64,000 nucleotides of DNA from Actinophytocola sp044466355 (GCF_044466355.1 NZ_JBITMQ010000002.1:372001-436000); one strand, 5' to 3'. Positions 1 through 8,346 are shown, counted from the first letter of the stretch. Program-made: numbers and translations. Notes: generated by a model not told the origin, from the letters alone.

Positions 1-113
1 GCCGAGGCCTGGCCCGGTCAATTGCTCGACCAGCCCGCCACGCAGCGCGGGTCGTGCAGGCGGGACAGCGCCCACACGGCCGCGTCGCCGACCCGGTCGA
101 CGCCATCCCACAT
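1..113 (-). pseudogene. HEAT-repeat protein fragment, apparently frameshifted
   Basis: Reading from an ATG at 113, the first 27 codons resemble the start of a HEAT repeat (VGDAAVWALSRLHDPRCVAG). The frame then hits TGA at 18-20. One base out of frame, from about position 38 to the window edge, the sequence reads LVEQLTGPGLG, which is what a HEAT repeat would have next. A single missing base near 38 therefore explains the stop. The gene leaves the window, so it may be a real pseudogene, a sequencing error or a chance resemblance. An in-frame TGA lies four codons upstream of the ATG, which supports that start. Confidence 0.4.
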
Positions 114-131
114 GGCCGATCACTGTACGGT

Positions 132-137
132 TAGCAT
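132..137 (+). promoter_or_regulatory. -10 box of a leaderless promoter for clpS
   Basis: TAGCAT fits the actinobacterial TANNNT -10 box and ends 6 nt before the GTG of clpS. Transcription would start at or next to the start codon. There is no Shine-Dalgarno sequence in front of the GTG, which agrees with a leaderless mRNA. Confidence 0.5.
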
Positions 138-143
138 GCGCGC

Positions 144-371
144 GTGTTCAGAGTCGCGTTGCACAACGACCATGTGACCTGTTTCGAAGTTGTCGTGCAC
201 TACCTGCAAACGCTGTGTTCCTTCTCGTTCGACGACGCGCTGGGTCTGACCAGGCGGATCGACCAGGACGGGACGGCGGACGTGGCGGAGCTGCCGGGAC
301 GGGACGAGGCCGAGCAGCTCGCCGTCGCGTTCCAGCGCCGCGGCATTCACGCATCGGTGCGCACGGCGTGA
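144..371 (+). CDS. clpS: ATP-dependent Clp protease adaptor ClpS
   Basis: This 75-residue protein has the whole ClpS core: the LHNDHVT loop near residues 6-12 (family consensus LxNDdxT), a central helix, and a C-terminal segment in which the AEQLAVAFQRRGIHASV stretch matches the last helix and strand of the fold. ClpS hands N-degron substrates to the ClpC/ClpA unfoldase in the cytoplasm. The GTG start is set by the leaderless promoter just upstream. The gene overlaps the DUF2017 gene by GTGA, a common actinobacterial pairing. The N-terminal extension that touches the unfoldase is very short here. Confidence 0.85.
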   Translation: MFRVALHNDHVTCFEVVVHYLQTLCSFSFDDALGLTRRIDQDGTADVAELPGRDEAEQLAVAFQRRGIHASVRTA

Positions 372-874
372 CCGACGACGAGGTCCAGTACGGGATCACC
401 GACGACTTCGACGCGGTCGCCGTCAGCGACGGGATCGCGGTGCGGATGACGGACAACGTGGCCGAGACGCTGACGGAGATGATGCGCCAACTGCTGCGCC
501 TCCTGGAGGACGATCGGGTGGAGCCCCGCGGCCGGTTCCGCCGCGGCCGCTCACCGGAGGCGGTGCTGCGCGACATGTTCCCCGACGCCTACCGCGACCG
601 TCGCGAGGCGCAGTCGTTCCGGCAGCGGCACGCGCGCGTCCTGCGGGACACCGCCGCGGTTCGGCGGGTTCGCGACCGGGTCGTCGCGGGCACCACGCAC
701 GTCATCGACCAGGCGGAGATCGACGACTGGATCATCGCGCTCGGGCTGAGCCGGTTCCTGTTCGAGCGCAGGAACGCGCGGAAGACCAACGAACTGGGCT
801 GCTGGATCAGCCACGTCCAGGCCATGCTGGCCGCCACCATCAACCCGAGGTTGACCGGCCTTCACCGGGACTAG
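368..874 (+). CDS. DUF2017 family protein
   Basis: A protein of 168 residues starting at the GTG that overlaps the clpS stop. It is helical and rich in Arg and Asp, and no catalytic motif or membrane segment is visible. The position directly after clpS is the usual one for DUF2017 in actinomycetes, and length and composition fit. Its function is unknown. Translational coupling to clpS suggests a role linked to Clp proteolysis, but that is inference from context. The stop codon overlaps the stop of the convergent SDR gene. Confidence 0.7.
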   Translation: MTDDEVQYGITDDFDAVAVSDGIAVRMTDNVAETLTEMMRQLLRLLEDDRVEPRGRFRRGRSPEAVLRDMFPDAYRDRREAQSFRQRHARVLRDTAAVRRVRDRVVAGTTHVIDQAEIDDWIIALGLSRFLFERRNARKTNELGCWISHVQAMLAATINPRLTGLHRD

Positions 875-1791
875 CGCGGCGCCATGCGGAAGTCCGCCAG
901 ATCCGGGTAGTTCGCCCGGATCAGGTCGATCTCGTCCATCGCGCAGCTCGGGACCGCCGCCACGCGTTCGTCGGCCGCCACCTCGGACAGGACCGCCGCG
1001 GCCGACTCGTCGTCCAGGCTCGGGTCGAAGTGGCCTTCCGTCGCGGCGAGCAGGAGGCGGGAGACGCGGCCGCCGCCCGCCGAGATCACCTCGCCGGTCA
1101 CCGTGGCCGACGGGTGCGCGAGTGCGAGCACGACCGCGGACACGAACGCCGGGTCGAGCTTGTCGTTCAGCCGCCCGTAGACGTCCGCCGCCATGCGGGA
1201 CTGGGCCACCGGGGCGATCGCGTTCACCCGCACGCCGTGCGCGGTGCCCTCCAGCGCGAGCACCCTGGTCAGGCCGACGACGCCCATCTTGCCCGCCGCG
1301 TACACGCTCGACCGCTGCTGCCCGAACACCCCGACCGCCGACGTCGTGTTCACCACCGCGCCGCCGCCCTGTGCGACGAAGTGCCGCCACGCGGGCAGCA
1401 GCAGGTGGAACGCGCCCAGCAGGTGCACCGACAACGACGCCTCGACGTCGGCGTACCTGACGTCCGTGAAGTGGTTCGTCCTGGCGATGCCGGCGTTGTT
1501 GACCAGCACGTCCAGCCTGCCGAACGCCGCGACCGCCTGCGCCACGACGGCCTCGCCGCCCGCCAGGGACGCCACACTCGCCTCCGCCGCCACCGCCTCT
1601 CCCCCGGCGGCACGGATCTCCTCGACGACCCGCCGTGCCGGGCTGTCGTCGTTGGCGACACCGTCGACGCCGACGCCGATGTCGTTCGCGACGACCCGGG
1701 CGCCGCGCGCGGCGAGGTCGAGTGCGTACCGCCTGCCGAGCCCGTTGCCCGCGCCCGTCACGATCGCGACCTGTCCGGTGAAGTCGAGCAT
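871..1791 (-). CDS. SDR family NAD(P)-dependent oxidoreductase
   Basis: A 306-residue classical short-chain dehydrogenase. The nucleotide loop TGAGNGLG is at residues 12-19, NNAG follows the fourth strand, and the catalytic Ser, Tyr and Lys lie in TSAVG and YAAGK. The form TGAGNGLGRRYAL and the VANDIGV strand resemble the 3-hydroxyacyl-CoA dehydrogenase domain of multifunctional beta-oxidation enzymes, so a 3-hydroxyacyl-CoA substrate is likely. It lies 10 nt after the crotonase gene with GAGGAGACG as ribosome binding site, so the two form one operon. The C-terminal 70 residues go beyond the core fold and look acidic and helical. Confidence 0.85.
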   Translation of the reverse strand: MLDFTGQVAIVTGAGNGLGRRYALDLAARGARVVANDIGVGVDGVANDDSPARRVVEEIRAAGGEAVAAEASVASLAGGEAVVAQAVAAFGRLDVLVNNAGIARTNHFTDVRYADVEASLSVHLLGAFHLLLPAWRHFVAQGGGAVVNTTSAVGVFGQQRSSVYAAGKMGVVGLTRVLALEGTAHGVRVNAIAPVAQSRMAADVYGRLNDKLDPAFVSAVVLALAHPSATVTGEVISAGGGRVSRLLLAATEGHFDPSLDDESAAAVLSEVAADERVAAVPSCAMDEIDLIRANYPDLADFRMAPR

Positions 1792-1801
1792 GTCGTCTCC
1801 T

Positions 1802-2536
1802 CTACCGTGCGCGCCGAGCCGTGAACTCCGCGAGGGACTGTTCCTCCAACGCCAGCCCGTACCCGAGGGCCTCGTCCGCCGCCGCCTTCAGATGGCGGTT
1901 GAGCACGGACTTCGTGCTCCGCAACGCGAACGGCGACAACGTCGCCCAGCGGGTGGCGAGCTCCCGCGCCGCTGACAGCGGGTCCGCGACCACCTCGTGC
2001 AGCAGACCCGCCGACACCGCCTGGTCCGCGGTGAGCAGTTCGCCGTTCAGCACCAGGTACTTGGCGCGGTTCAGGCCGACCAGCACCGGCCACAGCGCCG
2101 CGCTGCCGTTGCCCGCGGTGACGCCGCCCAGCACGTGCCGGTCGCCGACGCGAGCCGTCGGCGCCACGAACGCCACGTCCGCGAGGCTGGCGAGGATCGC
2201 GCCGAGCCCCAGCGCGTCCCCGTTCACCGCGGCGATCACCGGCTTGTCCAGGTCCAGCAGCGTTTCCACGATCAGCCGGGCCTCCTCGATCGGTGTCAGC
2301 CCGGTGAGCGTCGTGAACGTCCGCGTCGGGCTGCTGTCGCCGCCACGGCAGAACGTCGTGCCCGCGCCCGTGAGCACGACGACACGCACGTCGGGATCGC
2401 GACCCATGTCGGCGAAGACGCGTGTCAGCTCCGAGTGCATGGCGTCGTCGACGGCGTTGCCGTGTTCCGGGCGGTCGAGGGTGAGGGTGGCGATGTATGC
2501 ATCCACAGTGGACCGAATCCGCGTGTAGTCCGCCAT
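1802..2536 (-). CDS. Enoyl-CoA hydratase/isomerase (crotonase) family protein
   Basis: A 244-residue crotonase-fold protein. The start LTLDRPEHGNAVD, the first oxyanion segment FCRGGD and the second, NGDALGLGA, are clear. Neither catalytic Glu of true hydratases is where expected: the segment GDRHVLGGVTAGNGS and the helix RAKYLVLNG lack both. It may therefore be an isomerase, lyase or other crotonase-superfamily enzyme. It is co-transcribed with the SDR gene. A palindromic operator starts 6 nt upstream of the ATG, overlapping a TACAAT -10 box, so it is probably controlled by the adjacent GntR protein. Confidence 0.8.
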   Translation of the reverse strand: MADYTRIRSTVDAYIATLTLDRPEHGNAVDDAMHSELTRVFADMGRDPDVRVVVLTGAGTTFCRGGDSSPTRTFTTLTGLTPIEEARLIVETLLDLDKPVIAAVNGDALGLGAILASLADVAFVAPTARVGDRHVLGGVTAGNGSAALWPVLVGLNRAKYLVLNGELLTADQAVSAGLLHEVVADPLSAARELATRWATLSPFALRSTKSVLNRHLKAAADEALGYGLALEEQSLAEFTARRAR

Positions 2537-2541
2537 GGTCG

Positions 2542-2559
2542 GCGATTGTATGCAATCGC
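2542..2559. promoter_or_regulatory. Candidate GntR/FCD operator overlapping the crotonase promoter
   Basis: GCGATTG-TATG-CAATCGC is a perfect 7-bp inverted repeat with a 4-bp centre. The core ATTGTATGCAAT resembles operators known for several FCD-type GntR regulators (ATTGTATACAAT type). On the minus strand it contains TACAAT, a good -10 box 8 nt before the crotonase ATG, so a bound regulator would block transcription. A near copy lies upstream of the CoA-transferase gene. Confidence 0.65.
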
Positions 2560-2570
2560 TGGTGCGAAAA

Positions 2571-3290
2571 CTACTCCTCGCCGTCGAGGTTCCGCAGGAT
2601 CTGGTCCCGGCCGAGCATGATGTGCTCGTGCATCAGCTGCGCGGCCCGCACCGGCTCACCCTTCGCGATCGTGTCGCGGATCAGCTGGTGGAAGAGGTTC
2701 GACCGCTCCAGTTCCTTCGTGGAGAACTCCCGCAGCGCCTCGAACACCAGCGGTGCGTCGACCGCGCTGCTGAGCAGGTGCGCGAGCCGGGTGTGCCTGC
2801 TGGCGGCGATGATGGCGGCGTGCACCCTGCGGTTGGCCTCACCGATCAGGCGGGTGCGGTCGAGGCGGTCGAGGTCCTTGCGCCGCATTGCCTTGCCGAA
2901 GTCGCGGATGCCGGCGTCGATGGCGGCGACGTCGTCCGGCGTGGCCCGCGCCGCGGCCAGCTCCGCCGCGTACGACTCCAGCCGCGCACGCAGTTCGTAC
3001 AGGTCCAGCACGTCACCACGGTCCAGTGACCGCACGATCGCGCCGCGGTTGCGTTCGGTGATGACGAGCCCGTCGGCGGCGAGCATCCGCACCGCCTCGC
3101 GCACCGGCGTGCGGGACAGGCTCAGCTCGGCGGCGATCTTCGCCTCGATGAGCCGCTCCCCGGGTCGCAGCCTGCCTTCCACGATCCACGAGCGGATGGA
3201 GCTGTAGGCGAGCACCGGGCCCGCCATGCCCTCCTCCGGCAGCGGTCCCCCGCCGTACGCCGCCGCCACACCGTTGTCGTTCGCACCCAT
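2571..3290 (-). CDS. GntR family transcriptional regulator (FCD domain)
   Basis: A winged-helix repressor of 239 residues. The N-terminal HTH holds IRSWIVEGRLRPGERL and LSRTPVREAVRMLAADGLV. The C-terminal helical FCD domain carries the His and Asp positions that bind metal or carboxylate ligands (RRVHAAIIAASRH and MHEHIMLGRD). FCD regulators usually sense organic acids or acyl-CoA intermediates. I chose the ATG at 3290 because GAGGGG lies 8 nt upstream; a GTG at 3299 is also open. The gene sits between two catabolic arms that both carry matching palindromes, so it probably represses both and perhaps itself. Confidence 0.85.
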   Translation of the reverse strand: MGANDNGVAAAYGGGPLPEEGMAGPVLAYSSIRSWIVEGRLRPGERLIEAKIAAELSLSRTPVREAVRMLAADGLVITERNRGAIVRSLDRGDVLDLYELRARLESYAAELAAARATPDDVAAIDAGIRDFGKAMRRKDLDRLDRTRLIGEANRRVHAAIIAASRHTRLAHLLSSAVDAPLVFEALREFSTKELERSNLFHQLIRDTIAKGEPVRAAQLMHEHIMLGRDQILRNLDGEE

Positions 3291-3387
3291 GACCAACACC
3301 CCTCACTGCCCGCTCGGGCGTGCAGAGTACGCGGCCGGTGACACCGAGTGCCCGGCGACGGGCGCACGCCATCGCAGGTGGTCGTCA

Positions 3388-3397
3388 GCATACAATC
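3388..3397. promoter_or_regulatory. Operator half-site in the GntR/CoA-transferase intergenic region
   Basis: GCATACAATC repeats nine bases of the operator at 2542-2559 but the other arm is not conserved. It lies about 100 nt upstream of the gntR start. It could be a weaker autoregulatory site or a remnant. Confidence 0.35.
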
Positions 3398-3431
3398 GGG
3401 GATCCGCGTCAACAAGAGTGCTGACAAACCC

Positions 3432-3461
3432 TTGTCTCGATCTCCGGATTGTGTGCAATAT
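3432..3461 (+). promoter_or_regulatory. Promoter with GntR-type operator for the CoA-transferase/liv operon
   Basis: A -35-like TTGTCT (3432-3437) and a -10-like CAATAT (3456-3461) are 18 nt apart. The palindrome ATTG-TGTG-CAAT (3448-3459) covers the -10 box and shares both arms with the site at 2545-2556. Transcription would begin near 3468, which rules out the in-frame ATG at 3460 as the start of the next gene. Confidence 0.55.
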
Positions 3462-3495
3462 GTGCCCACTGTCGATTCAGGAGGGTGGCGCGGAG

Positions 3496-4683
3496 TTGGG
3501 TCCCCTGAGCGGAGTCAGAGTTCTCGAACTGGGCAGCTTCATCGCGGGCCCGTTCGCAGGCCAGTTGCTCGCCGACTACGGCGCGGAGATCATCAAGATC
3601 GAACCGCCGCGGACCGGCGATCCCATGCGGCACTGGGGAATCACGAAGGACGGCGAGTCCCTGTGGTGGCCGGCGATCGCGCGGAACAAGAGGTCGGTGA
3701 CCGTCGACCTGCGGAGTGACCGGGGACAGCGCCTGGTGCGTGACCTCGTCGCCAACTGCGACGTGGTGCTGGAGAACTTCCGGCCGGGCACGATGGCGCG
3801 GTGGGGCCTCGACTACGAGAGCCTGCGTGCGGTCAACCCGGGCATCGTGGTCGTGCACGTCTCCGGTTTCGGCCAGTCGGGGCCCAACGCGGGCCACGCG
3901 GGTTTCGGCAGCGTGGCCGAGGCGGTGGGCGGCATCCGGTACACCACCGGGTCCCCGGACGACACTCCGGCACGCGCGGGCATCAGCCTCGGCGACTCGC
4001 TCGCGGCGTTGTTCGCCGTCATCGGCACACTGGCCGCGCTGCGGGAACGGGACACCAGCGGCGAAGGCCAGGAAGTCGACGTCGCGATCTACGAGGCGGT
4101 GTTCGCGCTCATGGAGTCGATGCTCGCCGACTACCACGTCGGCGGGGTCATCCGCACCCGCAGCGGCAGCGTCCTCCCCGGCGTCGCACCGTCCAATGTG
4201 TACCCGACCGCGGACGGCGCGGAGGTGGTCATCGCCGCCAACGCCGACTCGGTGTTCGGCAGGCTCACCGAGGCGATGGGCAATCCCGACCTGGCCGTCG
4301 ACCCGCGGTACGCGACCCACCAGGCACGCGGCGCGGCGATGGCGGAGCTGGACACGCTCGTCGCCGCGTGGACGAAGTCGTACGACAGCGGCGAACTGGT
4401 CGAGCTGTTGCAGCGGCACGGCGTCCCGGTCGGGATGATCAACACCGCGGCGACCATCCTCACCGACGAACACTTCGCGGCTCGCGACATGATCCTGTGG
4501 CGCCAGGCCGCGAACGGCACGGAGCTGCCCATGAACGGCGTCGTCCCCAAGTTCTCCCGCACCCCGGGCGAGATCGAACGCACCGGCCCGGCGCTCGGCG
4601 CGGACACCGACGCGGTGCTCACCGCACTGGCGAACGTCGACGAGAACGAGCTGGCCGACCTCCACGCGGAGGGGGTCGTATGA
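3496..4683 (+). CDS. CaiB/BaiF family (class III) CoA-transferase
   Basis: A 395-residue protein of the formyl-CoA transferase family. It opens with GPLSGVRVLELGSFIAGPFA and DYGAEIIKIEPP, typical of the N-terminal CoA-binding half. ISLGDSLAALFAVIGTLAAL contains the conserved Asp that forms the acyl anhydride. It would activate an organic acid by transferring CoA from another thioester. I chose the TTG start at 3496 because AGGAGGG is 10 nt upstream and the family motif follows at once; the ATG at 3460 lies inside the promoter. It is first in an operon with the importer genes, which suggests that it activates the imported compound. Confidence 0.85.
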   Translation: MGPLSGVRVLELGSFIAGPFAGQLLADYGAEIIKIEPPRTGDPMRHWGITKDGESLWWPAIARNKRSVTVDLRSDRGQRLVRDLVANCDVVLENFRPGTMARWGLDYESLRAVNPGIVVVHVSGFGQSGPNAGHAGFGSVAEAVGGIRYTTGSPDDTPARAGISLGDSLAALFAVIGTLAALRERDTSGEGQEVDVAIYEAVFALMESMLADYHVGGVIRTRSGSVLPGVAPSNVYPTADGAEVVIAANADSVFGRLTEAMGNPDLAVDPRYATHQARGAAMAELDTLVAAWTKSYDSGELVELLQRHGVPVGMINTAATILTDEHFAARDMILWRQAANGTELPMNGVVPKFSRTPGEIERTGPALGADTDAVLTALANVDENELADLHAEGVV

Positions 4684-5444
4684 GTGACCTACTCACCCTC
4701 GAAGACGTCACTGTCCGGTTCGGCGGTGTCGCCGCGCTCGACCACGTGTCGTTCTCCGTCCGCACCGGACAGATCGCGGCGCTGATCGGTCCGAACGGCG
4801 CGGGCAAGACCACCGCGTTCAACGCGATCAGCCGCCTCGTCCCACTCGCCGAAGGCCGCGTCCACTTCGACGGCACGGATCTCGCCCGCCTCGACGCGGC
4901 CGCGCTGAGCGGCATGGGCGTCGCCCGCACGTTCCAGAACCTCGCGCTATGGCCCGGCATGACCGTGCTGGAGAACGTGATGGTCGGCAGGCACGCCCGT
5001 GGCAGGGTCGGGTTCGTGTCGGCGCTGTTCGGCCGACCGGCCCGCAGGGAGGACCGTGAGGTGCGGGCCCGCGCCTACGCGATGCTCGACTACTTCGGCA
5101 TCGCCGACGTGGCGCACCGCGAGTGCAAGGGTCTCCCGTTCGGCACGTTGAAGCGGGTGGAGCTGGCCCGCGCGCTGATCGCCGAGCCCCGGCTGCTGCT
5201 CCTCGACGAACCCGCGGGCGGTCTCGCGCACGGCGACGTCCGCGAGCTGGGCGAGCTGCTGCGGCGCCTGCGCGAGGAACACGACATGACGCTGCTGCTC
5301 GTCGAACACCACATGCAGTTCGTCATGGGCATCTCGGACTACGTGGTCGCGCTCGACTTCGGCCGCAACCTCGTCTCCGGGACACCCGCCGAGCTGCGGG
5401 ACTCCCCCGAACTCGTCGAGGCCTACCTCGGGACACCGGTATGA
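4680..5444 (+). CDS. livG: ABC transporter ATP-binding protein, LivG type
   Basis: An ATPase of 254 residues. Walker A is GPNGAGKT, the signature segment is LPFGTLKRVELARAL (the LPYG variant typical of LivG rather than LSGGQ), Walker B is LLLLDEPAGG, and the switch His is in LLVEHHM. The insertion between Q-loop and signature and the C-terminal end AYLGT are those of branched-chain amino-acid type importers. It overlaps the CoA-transferase by ATGA and livF by ATGA, so translation is coupled. It energises uptake together with LivF at the LivHM membrane domain. Confidence 0.9.
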   Translation: MSDLLTLEDVTVRFGGVAALDHVSFSVRTGQIAALIGPNGAGKTTAFNAISRLVPLAEGRVHFDGTDLARLDAAALSGMGVARTFQNLALWPGMTVLENVMVGRHARGRVGFVSALFGRPARREDREVRARAYAMLDYFGIADVAHRECKGLPFGTLKRVELARALIAEPRLLLLDEPAGGLAHGDVRELGELLRRLREEHDMTLLLVEHHMQFVMGISDYVVALDFGRNLVSGTPAELRDSPELVEAYLGTPV

Positions 5445-6151
5445 CCGCGCTCCTGGAACTCAACGACGTCCGCGCCTTCTACGGTGACGTCGAATGCCTG
5501 CACGGTGTCGACCTCACCGTCGACGACGGCGAGGTGGTCGTCGTGCTCGGCGCGAACGGCGCCGGCAAGACCACGCTGCTGCGGTCGATCTGCCAGCTCG
5601 TGCGCACCGAGGGCGACATCTCCTTCGGCGGCAAGCGGATCGGCGGCAAGTCCACCTACGACGTGGTCCGCCGCGGCGTGTCGATGGTCCCGCAGGGCCG
5701 CGGCACGCTCGTGGACCTGTCCGTCGACGACAACATCCGCGCGGGCGGGTACGTCCGCCGCGACAGGGACGTCGAGTCGGACGTCCGCTACTGGTACGAG
5801 GTCTTCCCCCGGCTGGCGGAGCGGAAGTCGACGTCGGCGGGCAGCCTGTCCGGCGGTGAGCAGCAGATGCTCGCCATCGCGCGGGCGCTGATGAGCCGTC
5901 CCACGTTGCTGCTGCTGGACGAGCCGTCGCTCGGGCTGGCGCCGATCGTCGTGCGGCAGTTGTTCGACGTGCTGGCCCGCGTGTGCGCGGAGCGGTCGGT
6001 CGCCATGGTCGTCGTCGAGCAGAACGCGGCGCTGGCACTGGAGATGGCGCGCCGCGGCTACGTCCTGGAAGCGGGCACGGTCGCCGTCACCGGCCCCGCC
6101 GACCAACTGCGCGACGACGAGTCCGTCCGCCGCGCCTACCTCGGTTACTGA
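5441..6151 (+). CDS. livF: ABC transporter ATP-binding protein, LivF type
   Basis: The second ATPase of the importer, 236 residues. Walker A is GANGAGKT, the signature is LSGGEQQ, Walker B is LLLLDEPSLGLAP and the H-loop region is VVVEQNA; all are in LivF form. It has the short LivF length, without the LivG insertion. It overlaps livG by four bases and precedes livH by 18 nt with AAGGGAGGG as ribosome binding site. Confidence 0.9.
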   Translation: MTALLELNDVRAFYGDVECLHGVDLTVDDGEVVVVLGANGAGKTTLLRSICQLVRTEGDISFGGKRIGGKSTYDVVRRGVSMVPQGRGTLVDLSVDDNIRAGGYVRRDRDVESDVRYWYEVFPRLAERKSTSAGSLSGGEQQMLAIARALMSRPTLLLLDEPSLGLAPIVVRQLFDVLARVCAERSVAMVVVEQNAALALEMARRGYVLEAGTVAVTGPADQLRDDESVRRAYLGY

Positions 6152-6169
6152 CACCCAAGGGAGGGTGCC

Positions 6170-7225
6170 GTGACGATCACGACCACCGACAGGGCCGGGA
6201 CACCGACCGGCCGGACACCCAGGGGCGGTGACGTCCTCGCCGCGCGCAGGCGCCGTTCCGCCACCCGCAGCCTCGGCGTGGTCGTCGCGCTGCTGGCCGC
6301 GTTCTCCGTGTACGCGATCATCGACGGCGGACTGACCCTGTACCTGCAGCGCGTGATCGACGGCGCGACCAACGGCGTGCTGTACGCCATGGTCGCGCTG
6401 GCGCTGGTGCTGGTGTTCAAGGCCACCGGCGTCATCAACTTCGCGCAGGGCGCGATGGCGATGGTCGGCACGTTCCTCGCGTTCACGGCCGTGGACAAGT
6501 GGGGCCTGCCGTTGATCGTCGCGATCGTCGTCGGCATGGTGATCTCGGCGGCGGCCGCCGCGGGCATCGAACGGACGCTGGTCCGGCCGTTCGACCCGAG
6601 CAACCACCTGGCGATCACGATCGTCACGCTCGCCCTGTACCTGGCGTTCAACGCGCTCGCCGCGCTGCTGTGGGGGTTCGACCCGCGTGGCTTCCCGACG
6701 CTGTTCCCGCACGACGCGGACGACTACCTGTCGATCGGCGGCGCCCGGCTGTACTACACGAACCTGGGCACCGCGTTGCTCGTCGGCGTCGTCGTGCTGG
6801 TGCTGCACCTCGTGCTCTCCCGTGCCCGGCTAGGGCTCGCGTTCCGGTGCGTTGCGTCGAACCTGGAGTCGTCGCGGCTGCTCGGCATCCACATCGGACG
6901 GACCGTGCAGAGCAGCTGGGCCATCGCCGCCGCGGTCGGCACCCTCGCGGGTTGTCTCGCCGCGCCCACCACCTACCTGGACCCTACGTTCATGGACAAG
7001 ATCCTCGTCTACGCGTTCGCGGCAGCCACCCTCGGCGGGCTCGACAGCATCGCGGGCGCACTCGTCGGCGGGGTCGTCGTCGGCTTGTCGATCGCGTTGC
7101 TCACCGGCTACATCCCCGCACTCGGCGGCCAGTTCGGCCTCGGCTGCGCGTTCTTCGTGATCATCGCCGTGCTCCAGTTCAAACCCTCCGGCCTGCTCGG
7201 CCGCCGCACCCAGGACCGTGTTTGA
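6170..7225 (+). CDS. livH: Branched-chain amino-acid-type ABC transporter permease, LivH type
   Basis: A polytopic membrane protein of 351 residues. It shows the LivH hallmark sequence GATNGVLYAMVALALVLVFKATGVINFAQGAMAM near residues 65-100 and the permease loop ASNLESSRLLGIHIGRT facing the ATPases. An N-terminal extension of about 35 charged residues precedes the first membrane helix. The GTG start has a strong ribosome binding site. The stop overlaps the start of livM by one base (TGATG). Confidence 0.9.
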   Translation: MTITTTDRAGTPTGRTPRGGDVLAARRRRSATRSLGVVVALLAAFSVYAIIDGGLTLYLQRVIDGATNGVLYAMVALALVLVFKATGVINFAQGAMAMVGTFLAFTAVDKWGLPLIVAIVVGMVISAAAAAGIERTLVRPFDPSNHLAITIVTLALYLAFNALAALLWGFDPRGFPTLFPHDADDYLSIGGARLYYTNLGTALLVGVVVLVLHLVLSRARLGLAFRCVASNLESSRLLGIHIGRTVQSSWAIAAAVGTLAGCLAAPTTYLDPTFMDKILVYAFAAATLGGLDSIAGALVGGVVVGLSIALLTGYIPALGGQFGLGCAFFVIIAVLQFKPSGLLGRRTQDRV

Positions 7226-8343
7226 TGGCCAGGTTCACCATCGAGGAAGGCAGCACGGCGCACCGCAACCTGCGCTGGGGTGGTGGCCTCGCCGCCGCCG
7301 CGGTCCTCGTCGTCCTGCCGCTGCTGATCCCGTCCGTCGCCCAGATCGAGACGCTCACGCAGATCGTGTGCTACAGCGTCGCGATCCTCGGGCTCGGGCT
7401 GCTCACCGGGCACTGTGGACAGATCTCGCTCGGGCACAGCGCGTTCGTCGGCATCGGCGGGTACACGACGGTCATCCTCGTCGCCGACCACAACTGGCCC
7501 TACCTGGCCACGATCCCGGTGAGCGTCGTGCTCTGCCTCGTGGCCGGCGCGCTCGTCGGCATCCCGGCGCTGCGCATCCGCGGGCTCTACCTCGCGACGG
7601 TCACCCTCGCCGTCGCGGCGCTGTTCCCCGTGCTCGTCAACAAGTTCCCGAGCTTCACGGGAGGTCCCAACGGCAAGTTCGCCGCCGAGGAGATGACGGC
7701 GCCGGACTGGTTCTTCGTCAACCCCTACACCCCGACCGGCCCGCCGACCGACCACTACTACGCGATCCTCGCCGTGGCCGCGCTGATGTTCCTGATCGCG
7801 GGCAACATCGTGCGCAGCAGGATCGGCCGGGCCATGCACGCGGTGCGCGACGCACCGCTGTCCGCCTCGGCGGCCGGGGTCAGGGTCGCACCGGTGAAGA
7901 TCTTCGCGTTCGCGGTCAGCGCCGCGTTCGCGGGCGTCGCGGGTTCGCTGCTCGTGATCCAGGTGCCGGCGGTCTCCGACGCCCGGTTCGACCTGTACCT
8001 GTCCATCTTCCTGCTCGTCGCGCTGATCGCCGGGGGCAGCGCGTCGATCTGGGGCGCGATCCCGGGCGCCATCGTGTTCGTGGTCCTGCGCACCTACATC
8101 GCCGACTGGGCGGAGTCGCTCGACCTGCTCAGCGGCCGACCCGACGGCGGGCAGATCGTCGGCATCGCCTCCGGCGCGCTGCTGATCGCCTTCGTGTTCC
8201 TGTTGCCGGGCGGGGTGATCGACGGACTGGCGCGGCTGCGCCGCCGGGTCCTCGAGATCGTCCCCCGGCCCCCACACGACTGGGAGCGGTACCGCTTCGC
8301 CGCGCCGTCCCGGACCGAACAACCGGCTGTGAGAGAGAGCTGA
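7225..8343 (+). CDS. livM: Branched-chain amino-acid-type ABC transporter permease, LivM type
   Basis: A membrane protein of 372 residues with about ten hydrophobic segments. It carries the LivM signatures GLGLLTGHCGQISLGHSAFVGI, LRIRGLYLATVTLAVA and FTGGPNG, and the coupling loop RDAPLSASAAGV. It pairs with LivH to form the channel. The charged C-terminal tail after the last helix is longer than usual. The receptor gene starts 3 nt after the stop. Confidence 0.9.
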   Translation: MARFTIEEGSTAHRNLRWGGGLAAAAVLVVLPLLIPSVAQIETLTQIVCYSVAILGLGLLTGHCGQISLGHSAFVGIGGYTTVILVADHNWPYLATIPVSVVLCLVAGALVGIPALRIRGLYLATVTLAVAALFPVLVNKFPSFTGGPNGKFAAEEMTAPDWFFVNPYTPTGPPTDHYYAILAVAALMFLIAGNIVRSRIGRAMHAVRDAPLSASAAGVRVAPVKIFAFAVSAAFAGVAGSLLVIQVPAVSDARFDLYLSIFLLVALIAGGSASIWGAIPGAIVFVVLRTYIADWAESLDLLSGRPDGGQIVGIASGALLIAFVFLLPGGVIDGLARLRRRVLEIVPRPPHDWERYRFAAPSRTEQPAVRES

Positions 8344-8346
8344 ACC

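Noticed and set aside
3460..3495. ATG at 3460 as start of the CoA-transferase
   Set aside because: It lies within the -10 box and operator. The TTG at 3496 has a ribosome binding site and fits the family N terminus.
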